Assembly: GCF_002224365.1 (NCBI RefSeq)
Contig: NZ_CP022437.1
Span: 310,001 to 374,000 of the forward strand
Length of the DNA: 64,000 nucleotides
From: Virgibacillus necropolis
Lineage (GTDB): Bacteria > Bacillota > Bacilli > Bacillales > Amphibacillaceae
Reading direction: 5' to 3'
The notes under the pieces were generated by a model that ran no database searches, was not told the origin of the DNA, and saw only the letters and a list, made by a program, of their open reading frames with translations. Each line of letters starts with the position of its first letter. Positions within the stretch are counted from its first letter, which is position 1. Shown in pieces: positions 30,608 through 38,890 of the stretch. Both the position numbers and the translations under genes were made by a program.

Positions 30608-31816
30608 ATGGATGATTCCAATAATCAATATCCACCACCAGATAGAAAACGAAAGAAAAGGAAAAACTGGCTTTTCCCTGTACTTATAGGTATTATCATC
30701 GGTGTCTTAGTCGTAGTTATCGCAATGCCATCATTATTAAAGTCAAATGCTTTTCCGCAAGCATGGATGAATGATGATCAATCTGAGGACGAGGATGTGA
30801 ATCAAGAATCTGGAAGCAGTTATGTTAATGTTGATGTGTCAACGCAAATTACGGATGTTGTGGATAAGGTTGCACCAGCAGTTGTTGGCGTTGTTAATAT
30901 TCAACAACAAATGGATTTTTGGCAACAACAAGAGAGTCAAGCTGGTACAGGATCTGGCGTCATTTATAAAAAAGAGAATGGTAATGGATTTGTAATTACC
31001 AACCATCATGTAGTCAGTGGTGCTGATACTGTTGAAATTGTACTATCTGATGACACGCATATTGAAGCAGAAATACTCGGTAGCGATTTGTTCTCAGATT
31101 TGGCGGTGTTACGAATTGATGGTAAACATGTAAAGCAAGTCATTCAAATGGGTTCATCGGATAATGTTAAGGTTGGCGAGCCAGCAATCGCAATTGGAAA
31201 CCCATTAGGTATGATGTTTTCTGGATCGGTCACACAAGGAGTCATCAGTGGAAAGCAACGGACAATCCCACAAGATTTCAACCAAGATGGCCGTGCTGAC
31301 TGGCAAGCTGAAGTCCTCCAAACCGATGCAGCAATTAACCCTGGTAATAGTGGTGGTGCGTTAATCAATATAAAAGGGCAACTCATTGGGATTAATTCGA
31401 TGAAAATTAACGAAACAGCTGTTGAAGGAATTGGATTTGCGATTCCGATTGATATCGCAAGGCCACTTGTGAATGAACTTGAAAAACAAGGGGAAATTAC
31501 CCGACCATATTTAGGTGTTGAAATATACTCTCTTGACGAGGTACCACAAACGGAGTGGGACAGTACGTTAAACCTTCCAAAAGGAGTAAAAGGCGGCGTC
31601 TATGTCTGGAGCGTAGAAAGACTTTCACCAGCAGACAATGCAGGGCTTGAACGATTAGATGTAATCACACACGTGGATGGTAAAGAGGTCTTGAATATGA
31701 TTGATTTACGAAAAATCCTTTATCAGGAAAAAGAAGTAGGAGACGATTTAAAAGTCACCTTCTACCGTGATAGTGAAAAACAAACAGCAACGATAAAGCT
31801 TGGCCAACAGCGATAA
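30608..31816 (+). CDS. htrA: HtrA-type serine protease (YycK)
   Basis: Membrane-anchored S1C protease for extracytoplasmic quality control. A cytoplasmic basic start (RKRKKRK) is followed by one transmembrane helix (about 22-40), the protease domain with the triad His134 (ITNHHVV), Asp164 (SDLAVL) and Ser248 (NPGNSGGAL), and one PDZ domain at the C-terminus. It has 402 residues. It is last of the wal cluster as in Bacillus (yycK), separated from walJ by a repeat. Confidence 0.96.
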   Translation: MDDSNNQYPPPDRKRKKRKNWLFPVLIGIIIGVLVVVIAMPSLLKSNAFPQAWMNDDQSEDEDVNQESGSSYVNVDVSTQITDVVDKVAPAVVGVVNIQQQMDFWQQQESQAGTGSGVIYKKENGNGFVITNHHVVSGADTVEIVLSDDTHIEAEILGSDLFSDLAVLRIDGKHVKQVIQMGSSDNVKVGEPAIAIGNPLGMMFSGSVTQGVISGKQRTIPQDFNQDGRADWQAEVLQTDAAINPGNSGGALINIKGQLIGINSMKINETAVEGIGFAIPIDIARPLVNELEKQGEITRPYLGVEIYSLDEVPQTEWDSTLNLPKGVKGGVYVWSVERLSPADNAGLERLDVITHVDGKEVLNMIDLRKILYQEKEVGDDLKVTFYRDSEKQTATIKLGQQR

Positions 31817-31822
31817 CTTGTT

Positions 31823-31849
31823 AACCACTTCCATTTGGAGGTGGTTTTC
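31823..31849 (+). terminator. Terminator after htrA
   Basis: AACCACTTCC pairs with GGAGGTGGTT around ATTT and ends in TTTTC. Confidence 0.75.
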
Positions 31850-31903
31850 AGCTAACTTTTAAAGTGCGTGGATCGGGGGAATTAAATTTTAAATACGAAC
31901 ATT

Positions 31904-31932
31904 TGTGCATATGTGTATAAGTTTGTGGATAA
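31904..31932. promoter_or_regulatory. DnaA-box cluster (three boxes)
   Basis: On the minus strand there are two exact matches to TTATNCACA: TGTGTATAA at 31912 and TGTGGATAA at 31924. A third box with one mismatch is TGTGCATAT at 31904. All have the same orientation and lie within 29 bases between htrA and the DoxX-like gene. It could be a DnaA titration or regulatory site. Confidence 0.7.
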
Positions 31933-32004
31933 GTTCAACTTTCTGAAATTAGCGCATGAAAAAATACAGTGCCATAATTAGAGGCACCGCATTTATAAAG
32001 TCAA

Positions 32005-32379
32005 TTATCGAAACTTTTGTCCTCGAACATGGTTCCAAAGTAAAAGTAATAAGACCAACATAACAATATCAAGTCTTGCTGCATAAAGAAATTGGAAGAA
32101 TCCTTGATCTGTAAGAAAAGGTAGTTTGGTTAGTAAAATTGCTGCAATCATAATAATAATAAGCGGTAGTGACGCTTCTTTCACATAAAATCTACCAGCA
32201 ATTAGGGCTCCACACACAATTTCTGTAATGGCTACGATCAGTAAAAATGTTTCTGGAAATGGCAAGTCCAAGCTGTTGAAATTTGTTTGAAAGTCATCGA
32301 ATAACAACTTTACGATTCCAGTAATGATAAACACATAACCGACCGCGTAGCAAATCCATTTTGCCATTGGCATTTTCAT
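32005..32379 (-). CDS. DoxX-like membrane protein
   Basis: 124 residues with four hydrophobic segments. The arrangement (AVGYVFIITGIVKLL, PETFLLIVAITEIVCGALIAG, PLIIIMIAAILLTKLP, LDIVMLVLLLLLW) fits the DoxX/DUF4870-like four-helix fold. The start at 32379 is chosen because GGGAGGTG lies about 12 bases upstream; longer readings add an unlikely Cys-rich segment. Function unknown. Confidence 0.75.
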   Translation of the reverse strand: MKMPMAKWICYAVGYVFIITGIVKLLFDDFQTNFNSLDLPFPETFLLIVAITEIVCGALIAGRFYVKEASLPLIIIMIAAILLTKLPFLTDQGFFQFLYAARLDIVMLVLLLLLWNHVRGQKFR

Positions 32380-32537
32380 ACATGAACACCTCCCAGTACT
32401 TTTTCTAATGTATATGCAAAGGTTGAGAAAACATTGACAAGTACTTTTCCAAACTAAAATTAAAAACCTTCTTATTGCCATTCGACAGGATTAGACTTAT
32501 AATTTGCTGTATACATATTGAAAAGGAAGTGCAACAC

Positions 32538-34253
32538 GTGATCCAACGTTTTTTCTCCTATTACAAGCCGCATCGGCGATTATTTATGATAGACTTCGGT
32601 TGTGCAGTTATCGTAGCAATACTGGAACTAGCTTTTCCAGTAGCGGTTCAAAAGTTTATTGATAGCTTACTACCATCTGGAAACTGGGACTTAATTGTTC
32701 TCGTTAGTATTGGTTTATTACTTGTATATTTACTTAGTACATTTCTTCAATACGTTGTCACCTATTGGGGGCATAAGCTTGGAGTTAATATTGAAACGGA
32801 CATGCGACAGCATTTGTTCAACCATGTGCAAAAGCAATCGTTTCGTTTTTTTGATAATACAAAAACGGGACATATCATGAGCCGAATTACAAATGATCTA
32901 TTTGATATCGGTGAGCTTGCCCATCATGGTCCAGAAGATTTTTTCATCGCCATTATGACCTTTGTTGGGGCATTCTGGATTATGTTCACATACAACGCCA
33001 AGCTGGCCTTAATTATCCTGTGTGTGGTGCCTATTTTAGTTTGGTTAATCACCTTCAGTAATATCAAAATGAACGCAGCTTGGAAAAAGATGTACATAGA
33101 CATAGCAGATGTGAATGCACGTGTAGAAGACGCTGTATCAGGTGTACGTGTTGTCCAATCATTCACAAATGAAAAGCATGAAATGGCTCGCTTCACAAAA
33201 GATAACTACAGCTTTCGTTCAGCTAAAATCAGTGCCTACAAAGTAATGGCATTTGTACACTCGAACATTTATATGATGATGCGATTAATTGTCCTGATTG
33301 TATTAGTTGTAGGTTCATGGCTAACCTTCAACGGCGAGATTTCAAATGGAGACTTGGTTGCATTTATTTTATTCACAAACGTTCTATTCAAACCAATTGA
33401 AAAAATTAGTGCGCTGCTCGAGCTATATCCAAAGGGAATGGCTGGGTTTAAACGGTTTACCGATATGCTTGATGTAAGTCCTGAAGTAGTTAATCGCAAG
33501 GGAGCTCATGTTGTTGACTTGTTAAAAGGCGATATCAGGTTTAATAACGTCACATTTGGTTACGAAAAAACACAGTCAGCTGTATTACAGGATCTCAGCT
33601 TCTCCGTAAAAGCTGGGGAAACCATCGCATTTGTTGGACCATCTGGGGCAGGAAAAACAACAATCTGTTCACTTATCCCGCGTTTTTATGATGTAAATGG
33701 TGGCAGTATCAGCATCGATGGAATTGATTTACGCGACATGACGAAGGAATCACTCCGTCATCAAATCGGAATCGTGCAACAGGATGTGTTTTTATTCACC
33801 GGAACATTAAGAGAAAATATCGCATACGGGCGACTTGATGCAACAGATGCAGAAATTGAAAAAGCAGCAAAAGATGCCCATATGGAAGAATTTATTAAGG
33901 AGCTGCCACATGGTTATGAAACACAAGTCGGAGAGCGTGGTTTGAAGCTATCTGGTGGACAAAAGCAGCGGATCGCCATCGCGCGAATGTTTTTAAAAAA
34001 TCCACCAATCCTAATCCTAGATGAAGCAACATCAGCACTCGATACAGAAACCGAAATGATTATCCAAAAAGCATTAACCGAACTGGCGAAAGACCGCACA
34101 ACCCTTATTATTGCGCATCGCTTGGCGACCATCAAGAACGCCGATCGTATTATGGTTGTCACAAAAGAAGGTATCGTAGAACAGGGAAACCATGAAGAAC
34201 TGATTGAGCGTGATGGAATTTTTGCTAATTTGCATCGAGTGCAGATGCGTTAA
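32538..34253 (+). CDS. ABC-type multidrug/lipid exporter, half transporter
   Basis: 571 residues. A six-helix exporter domain (about 15-300) precedes an ATPase domain with Walker A GPSGAGKTT near 370, signature LSGGQKQRIAIARMF, Walker B ILILDEATSALD and the H-loop in IAHRLATIKNAD. The start is GTG 32538 after AAAAGGAAG, giving MIQRFFSYYKPHRRLF, the usual start of the MsbA/YfiB-type group. The substrate is unknown. Confidence 0.93.
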   Translation: MIQRFFSYYKPHRRLFMIDFGCAVIVAILELAFPVAVQKFIDSLLPSGNWDLIVLVSIGLLLVYLLSTFLQYVVTYWGHKLGVNIETDMRQHLFNHVQKQSFRFFDNTKTGHIMSRITNDLFDIGELAHHGPEDFFIAIMTFVGAFWIMFTYNAKLALIILCVVPILVWLITFSNIKMNAAWKKMYIDIADVNARVEDAVSGVRVVQSFTNEKHEMARFTKDNYSFRSAKISAYKVMAFVHSNIYMMMRLIVLIVLVVGSWLTFNGEISNGDLVAFILFTNVLFKPIEKISALLELYPKGMAGFKRFTDMLDVSPEVVNRKGAHVVDLLKGDIRFNNVTFGYEKTQSAVLQDLSFSVKAGETIAFVGPSGAGKTTICSLIPRFYDVNGGSISIDGIDLRDMTKESLRHQIGIVQQDVFLFTGTLRENIAYGRLDATDAEIEKAAKDAHMEEFIKELPHGYETQVGERGLKLSGGQKQRIAIARMFLKNPPILILDEATSALDTETEMIIQKALTELAKDRTTLIIAHRLATIKNADRIMVVTKEGIVEQGNHEELIERDGIFANLHRVQMR

Positions 34254-34260
34254 TTTTCAT

Positions 34261-34300
34261 AAGAAGAATCCAGCTAAATTTTTGGCTGGGTTCTTTTTTT
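34261..34300 (+). terminator. Terminator after the ABC exporter gene
   Basis: AAGAAGAATCCAGC pairs with GCTGGGTTCTT and is followed by TTTTTT. Confidence 0.85.
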
Positions 34301-34499
34301 ACAAATGATTAAGTTTTATAATAATTTAGTTAGTTAAATGTTAAACTTAGTTAAGTGAAAAGTTTTTGGGGTACTATCTGGAGAACGATCATAAATATGA
34401 ATAAATACCAGCCTAAAGGATTGTTTTGGCTAAATACTGATAAAACACGAAAAGTCCTGATAAAAGCTCTTAAAATCTCAACACCATATTGGTTATTGC

Positions 34500-34867
34500 G
34501 GAAAAGAGTCAGAAGAAATTTTTCATACATTGAAAGAAGACCTTGAAGATGCCCTTGTGACAGTGGTAGAGAACAATGAAATAGTTTAATCGATAAAGAC
34601 GGAATGTTGCAAGGATATCTTTATGCAGAAGCGGAACCAGGGTTTGCGGAAGGAAGTGTTGAGTTTTTCGGGGTAAATCCAATAGCACGTGGCGGAGGTC
34701 TAGGTTCTGCACTTCTAGCAAAAGGAATACAATGGTTATTTTCTTTTCAGGCTATTGAAGAAATCTCACTTTGTGTAAGCTCTGATAACGAAAAGGCGAT
34801 TCATCTGTATAAAAAGATTGGTTTTAAAGTTGAACAGGAACTCATTGTGTTTGAAAAAAGTATATAG
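34500..34867 (+). pseudogene. GNAT acetyltransferase relic
   Basis: From 34604 a clear acetyl-CoA-binding half is readable: GYLYAEAEPGFAEGSVEFFGV, ARGGGLGSALLAKGIQWLF and SSDNEKAIHLYKKIGFKVEQEL. Just upstream, in a different frame (from 34500), GKESEEIFHTLKEDLEDAL and VTVVENNEIV look like the preceding part, ending at a stop. At least one frameshift therefore separates the halves. The true N-terminus is not recoverable. Confidence 0.75.
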
Positions 34868-34899
34868 TCGGTTAATGGATAAAAATATGAAGTGAGGAT

Positions 34900-35049
34900 G
34901 TGACAGAAGGGCTGAACGAATTCGAGCATTTATTTAGTCAATTACTGCAAGGTTCTTTCTGGTCTATTTATGCGATCATAGGTTATTTATTTATGCTGGT
35001 TTGGTGGGGGTTTTTCCTTAAAAATAATAAGAATCAGCAAAGAACATAG
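34900..35049 (+). CDS. Small single-pass membrane protein
   Basis: 49 residues starting at GTG with AAGTGAGG upstream. One hydrophobic helix (GSFWSIYAIIGYLFMLVWWG) is followed by a basic, Asn- and Lys-rich tail. No family recognised. It lies 25 bases before the next gene and may be cotranscribed. Confidence 0.45.
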   Translation: MTEGLNEFEHLFSQLLQGSFWSIYAIIGYLFMLVWWGFFLKNNKNQQRT

Positions 35050-35074
35050 AGTAATCCAAGAAAGGGTTGATTAA

Positions 35075-35614
35075 ATGTTCTATATAATCGTTGGTATTTG
35101 TATTGTGGTGGTCATTATTACTTTATTTCTAATAGATAAATACGCTGCTTTTTCTGAGATGATGGGAAGCTTCTCAAATAGTGGCTTTAAAAAACTAATG
35201 GTAGGACTTTCTATAGCGGCTGTTTTGTCAATTTCGTATGGGATTTATGCAAAAATCACCTATCAACCACCATTTCTTGACGTTAGTATAAATGGTAGTA
35301 GCTATACTATTTTTGGAGATATTGGTGACATCGGTTACTATTCTGATGGGTTAGTAACAGTAAATCAACAGGTGGAAGTTAATTTGGTTTCTTGGGAAGA
35401 ATTAAACCTGGCGGATGAAGTGGATATGCTTGTAACCTATCCATCTGGAAAAAAGGTTAGTTGGACCTCGAGTGTAACATCGGTAGAAGATGCTTCTATC
35501 AATGAAGTTAAGGCGATTTACAAATTATCACCTTATACGTTTGAAGAAGCTGGAAATGTTACAATAACTATTAAAGATAAATCGACTCGTTTTACGATAG
35601 ATGTAAAAGAATAG
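35075..35614 (+). CDS. Membrane-anchored hypothetical protein
   Basis: 179 residues with two hydrophobic helices (about 2-20 and 40-60). A beta-rich extracytoplasmic domain follows, with features of an Ig-like or YtkA-like fold (EEAGNVTITIKDKSTRFTIDVKE). AAAGGG precedes the ATG. Unrecognised; possibly an extracytoplasmic sensor or accessory protein. Confidence 0.6.
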   Translation: MFYIIVGICIVVVIITLFLIDKYAAFSEMMGSFSNSGFKKLMVGLSIAAVLSISYGIYAKITYQPPFLDVSINGSSYTIFGDIGDIGYYSDGLVTVNQQVEVNLVSWEELNLADEVDMLVTYPSGKKVSWTSSVTSVEDASINEVKAIYKLSPYTFEEAGNVTITIKDKSTRFTIDVKE

Positions 35615-35685
35615 GGCGTAATGTATAGTGTATGACAAGCGTTTTAATTTAATGAAACAGTAAGGATGAGAGGAAGCGTATAATT

Positions 35686-36135
35686 ATGGATGAACATACG
35701 GAAATAACAATGAAAGAGTTGAATTCTAACGAGGAAATCTTGAATGGATTCGCAGTAATGAAACAATTAAGGACTCATTTAAATGAAACTAAGTATCTCG
35801 AACTTGTACGTGAAGCTAGAGAAAAAGATATGTATAGGATGGTTGCTTTATACGAACATAACCAAATAGCGGCGGTTGTTGGTTTTAAACCAATGATCAC
35901 TTTATACTATGGTCGTTTCGTTTGGGTATGTGATCTAGTTACGGATGAGAGTAAGCGGTCAAATGGTTTTGGTGAAATACTTCTTACATATGTGCATGAT
36001 TGGGCGAGAGAAAACGATTATGAAAGTGTAGCCCTGTCGTCGGGCTTACAACGCGAAGATGCACATCGTTTTTATGAGGAGAAAATGGATTATAATAGGG
36101 TAAGCTATGTGTTTAAAAAACCTTTAAAAGAGTAA
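35686..36135 (+). CDS. GNAT family N-acetyltransferase
   Basis: 149 residues. Typical GNAT order: GFKPMITLYYGRFVWVCDLVTDESKRSNGFGEILLTYV with the acetyl-CoA loop, then SGLQREDAHRFYEEKMDYNRVSYVFKK as the C-terminal strand-helix-strand. The substrate cannot be told. GAGAGGAAG lies upstream. Confidence 0.85.
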   Translation: MDEHTEITMKELNSNEEILNGFAVMKQLRTHLNETKYLELVREAREKDMYRMVALYEHNQIAAVVGFKPMITLYYGRFVWVCDLVTDESKRSNGFGEILLTYVHDWARENDYESVALSSGLQREDAHRFYEEKMDYNRVSYVFKKPLKE

Positions 36136-36152
36136 AAAACTGCTGTCAGGAG

Positions 36153-36425
36153 TTGGATAGGTTGTTATTTTTTGTATTCGCGGTTATAGGATTTATTATA
36201 GGAGCAGCCATTATTCTATTAACTCGTCAATTCAGGAAAACAAATAAATCGAGGTTAGTAGTATTTTCCCCTTGTATAGTCTCTCTATTAGTTTCTATCT
36301 TTCTAATGTATATAGGAAACGTGCAAATAGAAGGCATTGAAGGAGCTGCATATATGCTTCTTTCATTAATTATATTTTCTTTTAGTGCAACTGTATTGTA
36401 CCTGACTGACAAAAAGTGGACCTAG
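36153..36425 (+). CDS. Small three-helix membrane protein
   Basis: About 90 residues, possible starts TTG 36153 or TTG 36162 (CAGGAG lies just upstream and favours the second). Three hydrophobic segments: LFFVFAVIGFIIGAAIILL, VSLLVSIFLMYIG and YMLLSLIIFSFSATVLYL. No family recognised. Confidence 0.5.
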   Translation: MDRLLFFVFAVIGFIIGAAIILLTRQFRKTNKSRLVVFSPCIVSLLVSIFLMYIGNVQIEGIEGAAYMLLSLIIFSFSATVLYLTDKKWT

Positions 36426-36450
36426 AGTACATTGGCTGAGAGGAATATTA

Positions 36451-36662
36451 TTGGAAAAATCAACGAAACAAACTTACAATGATTTGGCTAAAACCTACGA
36501 AGAAAACATTGATCATGCGAGTTTTTTTCTATTGACCAGCTAGTAGAACCCCGTCCTCAAGGAACAATGAACGAAAAAAGCCCAACTACTTATAAATACT
36601 TGATGGAGAACCCGCATTTTTTCATAATCAAAGCTAGAAGTGGAAAGGAACTTGATGAATAA
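36451..36662 (+). pseudogene. Class I methyltransferase relic with internal deletion
   Basis: The first frame reads STKQTYNDLAKTYEENIDHA, the typical N-terminus of small SAM-dependent methyltransferases. It then shifts frame to FSIDQLVEPRPQGTMNEKSP and YLMENPHFFIIKARSGKEL, the typical C-terminus. The central SAM-binding domain (about 170 residues) is missing. It cannot be functional. Confidence 0.75.
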
Positions 36663-36691
36663 GAGTAATTCTGTAAAGTGGTGGTGGAACG

Positions 36692-36901
36692 GTGCAAATA
36701 TTTGACGCAGAAAGAAAGTGGTTCAGCCCTAAATGGATTAAAGTAATAAGCATCATTTTAAAATCTTTTCTCACCTTGGTTATAACAGGAACATTTATAT
36801 TTTTTTCGATTATGATTTATTTGATCGTTCAAGATTATTTTTACAACGAAAGTGAAGATGAGTTCAATGAGAATGGCAACTTAATTATGAAAATAGACTG
36901 A
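36692..36901 (+). CDS. Small single-pass membrane protein
   Basis: 69 residues from a GTG start after GTGGTGG. A basic start (ERKWFSPKWIK) is followed by one long hydrophobic helix (VISIILKSFLTLVITGTFIF and on) and an acidic tail (NESEDEFNENG). No family recognised. A good terminator follows. Confidence 0.5.
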   Translation: MQIFDAERKWFSPKWIKVISIILKSFLTLVITGTFIFFSIMIYLIVQDYFYNESEDEFNENGNLIMKID

Positions 36902-36930
36902 TGAGAATAACGAGTTAGTTTTAGTAAGGT

Positions 36931-36977
36931 AACAACGCCCAAAGCTTAATTTTCAAGCTCGGGCGTTGTTATTTTTC
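36931..36977 (+). terminator. Terminator
   Basis: AACAACGCCC pairs perfectly with GGGCGTTGTT and is followed by ATTTTTC. The remaining 280 bases up to yclQ hold only the minus-strand hairpin at 37196 and no gene I can support. Confidence 0.8.
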
Positions 36978-37195
36978 TTTAATTTTCTCAATAAACGCCT
37001 CGACGGTTTATATTTATGTGATATAAATTAAATAACTTGGTATCTGATATTGTCATACCATTATTGTTACGTCTTTGTGAAAACAACTTAAAGCCCCCTT
37101 TTTATAGACTTAGATTGGGATTTAACACGATTGAGATTACTTATAATCAATCTGATGAATCGGCCCCACTACCGTCTGTAAAAATAACTAAAATA

Positions 37196-37242
37196 GGGCT
37201 GCCAAAGAGTTAGTATTCACTAACATATTGGACAGCCCTTTT
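37196..37242 (-). terminator. Terminator after yclQ
   Basis: AGGGCTGTCCAA and TTGGCAGCCCT (read on the minus strand) form the stem, followed by ATTTT. The T run is weak. Confidence 0.5.
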
Positions 37243-37257
37243 ACTAATATCATTGAC

Positions 37258-38274
37258 TTATTTTAACTCTGTTAATATTTCTTCTATTTTTGCAAGTTCA
37301 GATTGTAAACCGCCACCACTTAAGTACCAAAGTGGACCATCTAAGTATACGATATGATCATTTTGATAGGCAGTTGTTTGTTTAATAATATCATTTTCCA
37401 AATCTTGTTTGATATTTGACTTTCCTTCATTTATAGCGGCAGTACGGTCAATTACGAATAATACTTGTGGGTCGAATTCTAAAATTGCTTCGAAACCAAA
37501 GTTAGAACCATGACTTGACGATTCAATATCTTCTGCTACTGGCTCGAAACCGTACACGTCATAAATGTAACCAAAGCGAGAGGCTGATGAGTAACCAGAT
37601 AAACTACCCTCGTTATACAAGGTAGCTAAACTAGTTTCGAAATTTCCAGCTAAAGTATTGATTTCTTTTAATTTCGAATCAAATTCAGCTAGGTATTCTG
37701 CAGCCTCAGCTTCTTTACCGAACATTTTAGCAGCGACATCTACAGAAGCTTCAAATGAGTTCCAGTAGTCATCTTGTTGAGTACCAACGAATACTACATT
37801 TGGAGTAATTTCCTTTAATTGATCATAGAATGCAGCTTGACGCCCAGAGATAAAGATTACATCAGGCTCTAAAGCAGCAATATCTTCAAGTAATGGTTCC
37901 TTTAAAGTACCGATATTTGTATACTCATCAGATGAGTAGTCTTCTAGGTGAGTTGGTAAAGTACTTTTAGGAACCCCAACGATTCCTTCAACACCTAATG
38001 CATCTAGTGTATCTAGGAAACCATAATCAAAGACAACAATATTTTCAGGCATAGATTCAAAAGTTACATCTTCAAAAGTATATGATGCACTTCCATCCCT
38101 ACTTTCTGAAGAAGAAACTGTAGGTGAAACTGTCATTGGATAAGCGGAAGCCGAATTTTGCTCTTCGCTTGCATTAGTTTCATTTGATCCTTCTGTGGTA
38201 GGCTCCTCTTCATTACCACAAGCAACAAGCATTAAAATTAAAGCTAACATGGCAATAGTCAACCATTTTTTCAT
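37258..38274 (-). CDS. yclQ: Siderophore-binding lipoprotein (YclQ/FatB/CeuE-like)
   Basis: Substrate-binding lipoprotein for a ferric siderophore, probably of the petrobactin type by similarity to YclQ. The signal peptide ends in LVAC with lipobox Cys19, followed by a Glu/Ser/Thr-rich linker. The periplasmic-binding fold carries VVFDYGFLDTLDALGVEGIVGVPK, PDVIFISGRQ and FVIDRTAAINEGKS. It has 338 residues. It lies downstream of yclNOP on the same strand, in the order of B. subtilis yclNOPQ, but 616 bases away with its own Fur sites. Confidence 0.88.
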   Translation of the reverse strand: MKKWLTIAMLALILMLVACGNEEEPTTEGSNETNASEEQNSASAYPMTVSPTVSSSESRDGSASYTFEDVTFESMPENIVVFDYGFLDTLDALGVEGIVGVPKSTLPTHLEDYSSDEYTNIGTLKEPLLEDIAALEPDVIFISGRQAAFYDQLKEITPNVVFVGTQQDDYWNSFEASVDVAAKMFGKEAEAAEYLAEFDSKLKEINTLAGNFETSLATLYNEGSLSGYSSASRFGYIYDVYGFEPVAEDIESSSHGSNFGFEAILEFDPQVLFVIDRTAAINEGKSNIKQDLENDIIKQTTAYQNDHIVYLDGPLWYLSGGGLQSELAKIEEILTELK

Positions 38275-38313
38275 ATGTCTTCCTCTCCCTTTTCTATGTA
38301 TATATTTTGTTAA

Positions 38314-38350
38314 TGATAATCATTCTAATTAATAATGATAATCATTATCA
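38314..38350 (-). promoter_or_regulatory. Fur boxes upstream of yclQ
   Basis: TGATAATCATTATCA at 38336 is a perfect 7-1-7 Fur box. A second, weaker one is TGATAATCATTCTAA at 38314. They overlap the expected yclQ promoter, 40-76 bases before its start, so yclQ is probably iron-repressed on its own. Confidence 0.88.
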
Positions 38351-38466
38351 GTGATAACTGCTATGAGTATATAGTATCTAATTATTACTGTCAACACTTT
38401 TCTGGAGGTAATTTAAGGTTTATTTGGCAGATAAGAAAGTATAAAATACTTTCTCTCTGCATAAGT

Positions 38467-38535
38467 GCGGGCCTACAGGATGTAGGTCAGTTCGGTGTTG
38501 CGACAGGACGTCGCGGTTTTAACCGAACTTCCCGC
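38467..38535. ncRNA. Compact three-way-junction element with two ACAGGAYGT hairpins
   Basis: An outer stem pairs GCGGG with CCCGC. Inside are two arms: CCTAC-AGGAT-GTAGG, and TTCGGT/ACCGAA enclosing GCGAC-AGGAC-GTCGC. All stems are perfect in 69 bases, and both loops are AGGAT or AGGAC inside ACAGGA(T/C)GT. No protein frame is supported. It may be a structured RNA or a repeat unit; the strand is uncertain because the fold is nearly symmetrical. The rest of this 616-base gap holds the Fur boxes and the yclP terminator, and nothing else I recognise. Confidence 0.5.
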
Positions 38536-38769
38536 CAGTTGTTACCTAAAGGCTTGGCTAAATCCTAGTTTTCTAAAAATGTATGCTTACAATTTGTTAT
38601 ATAAAAGTTTGCGTAAATTTTATTAAATGAAACATCATTTGATGGCGGGTTAAGAACATATAGGGGTGTATAAGCTAGGGGCCCTAGTTTGGTGCTTTCT
38701 TTCCATATATCACGCAATCTATGGGATATTGGAAGCTTCACTTACCTGATTCTTATTCGAGTTTTAAAT

Positions 38770-38796
38770 AAAAACCCCTCCTATAAAGTAGGAGGG
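38770..38796 (-). terminator. Terminator of the yclNOP transcript
   Basis: On the minus strand CCCTCCTA pairs with TAGGAGGG and is followed by GTTTTTATTT. It lies about 100 bases after the yclP stop, so yclQ is not read through from yclNOP. Confidence 0.8.
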
Positions 38797-38890
38797 AAAT
38801 AAAAGTGATGGATGGAAGTCTAATCTAACTGACTTAGTTTTACAAAAATTCTATTTAGTTATACTGAATTAATTTTCTCTTGACTGCTTT

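Noticed and set aside
38335-38568. Open frame of 77 codons over the yclQ upstream region
   Set aside because: It runs through the Fur boxes and the palindromic element and has no ribosome binding site.
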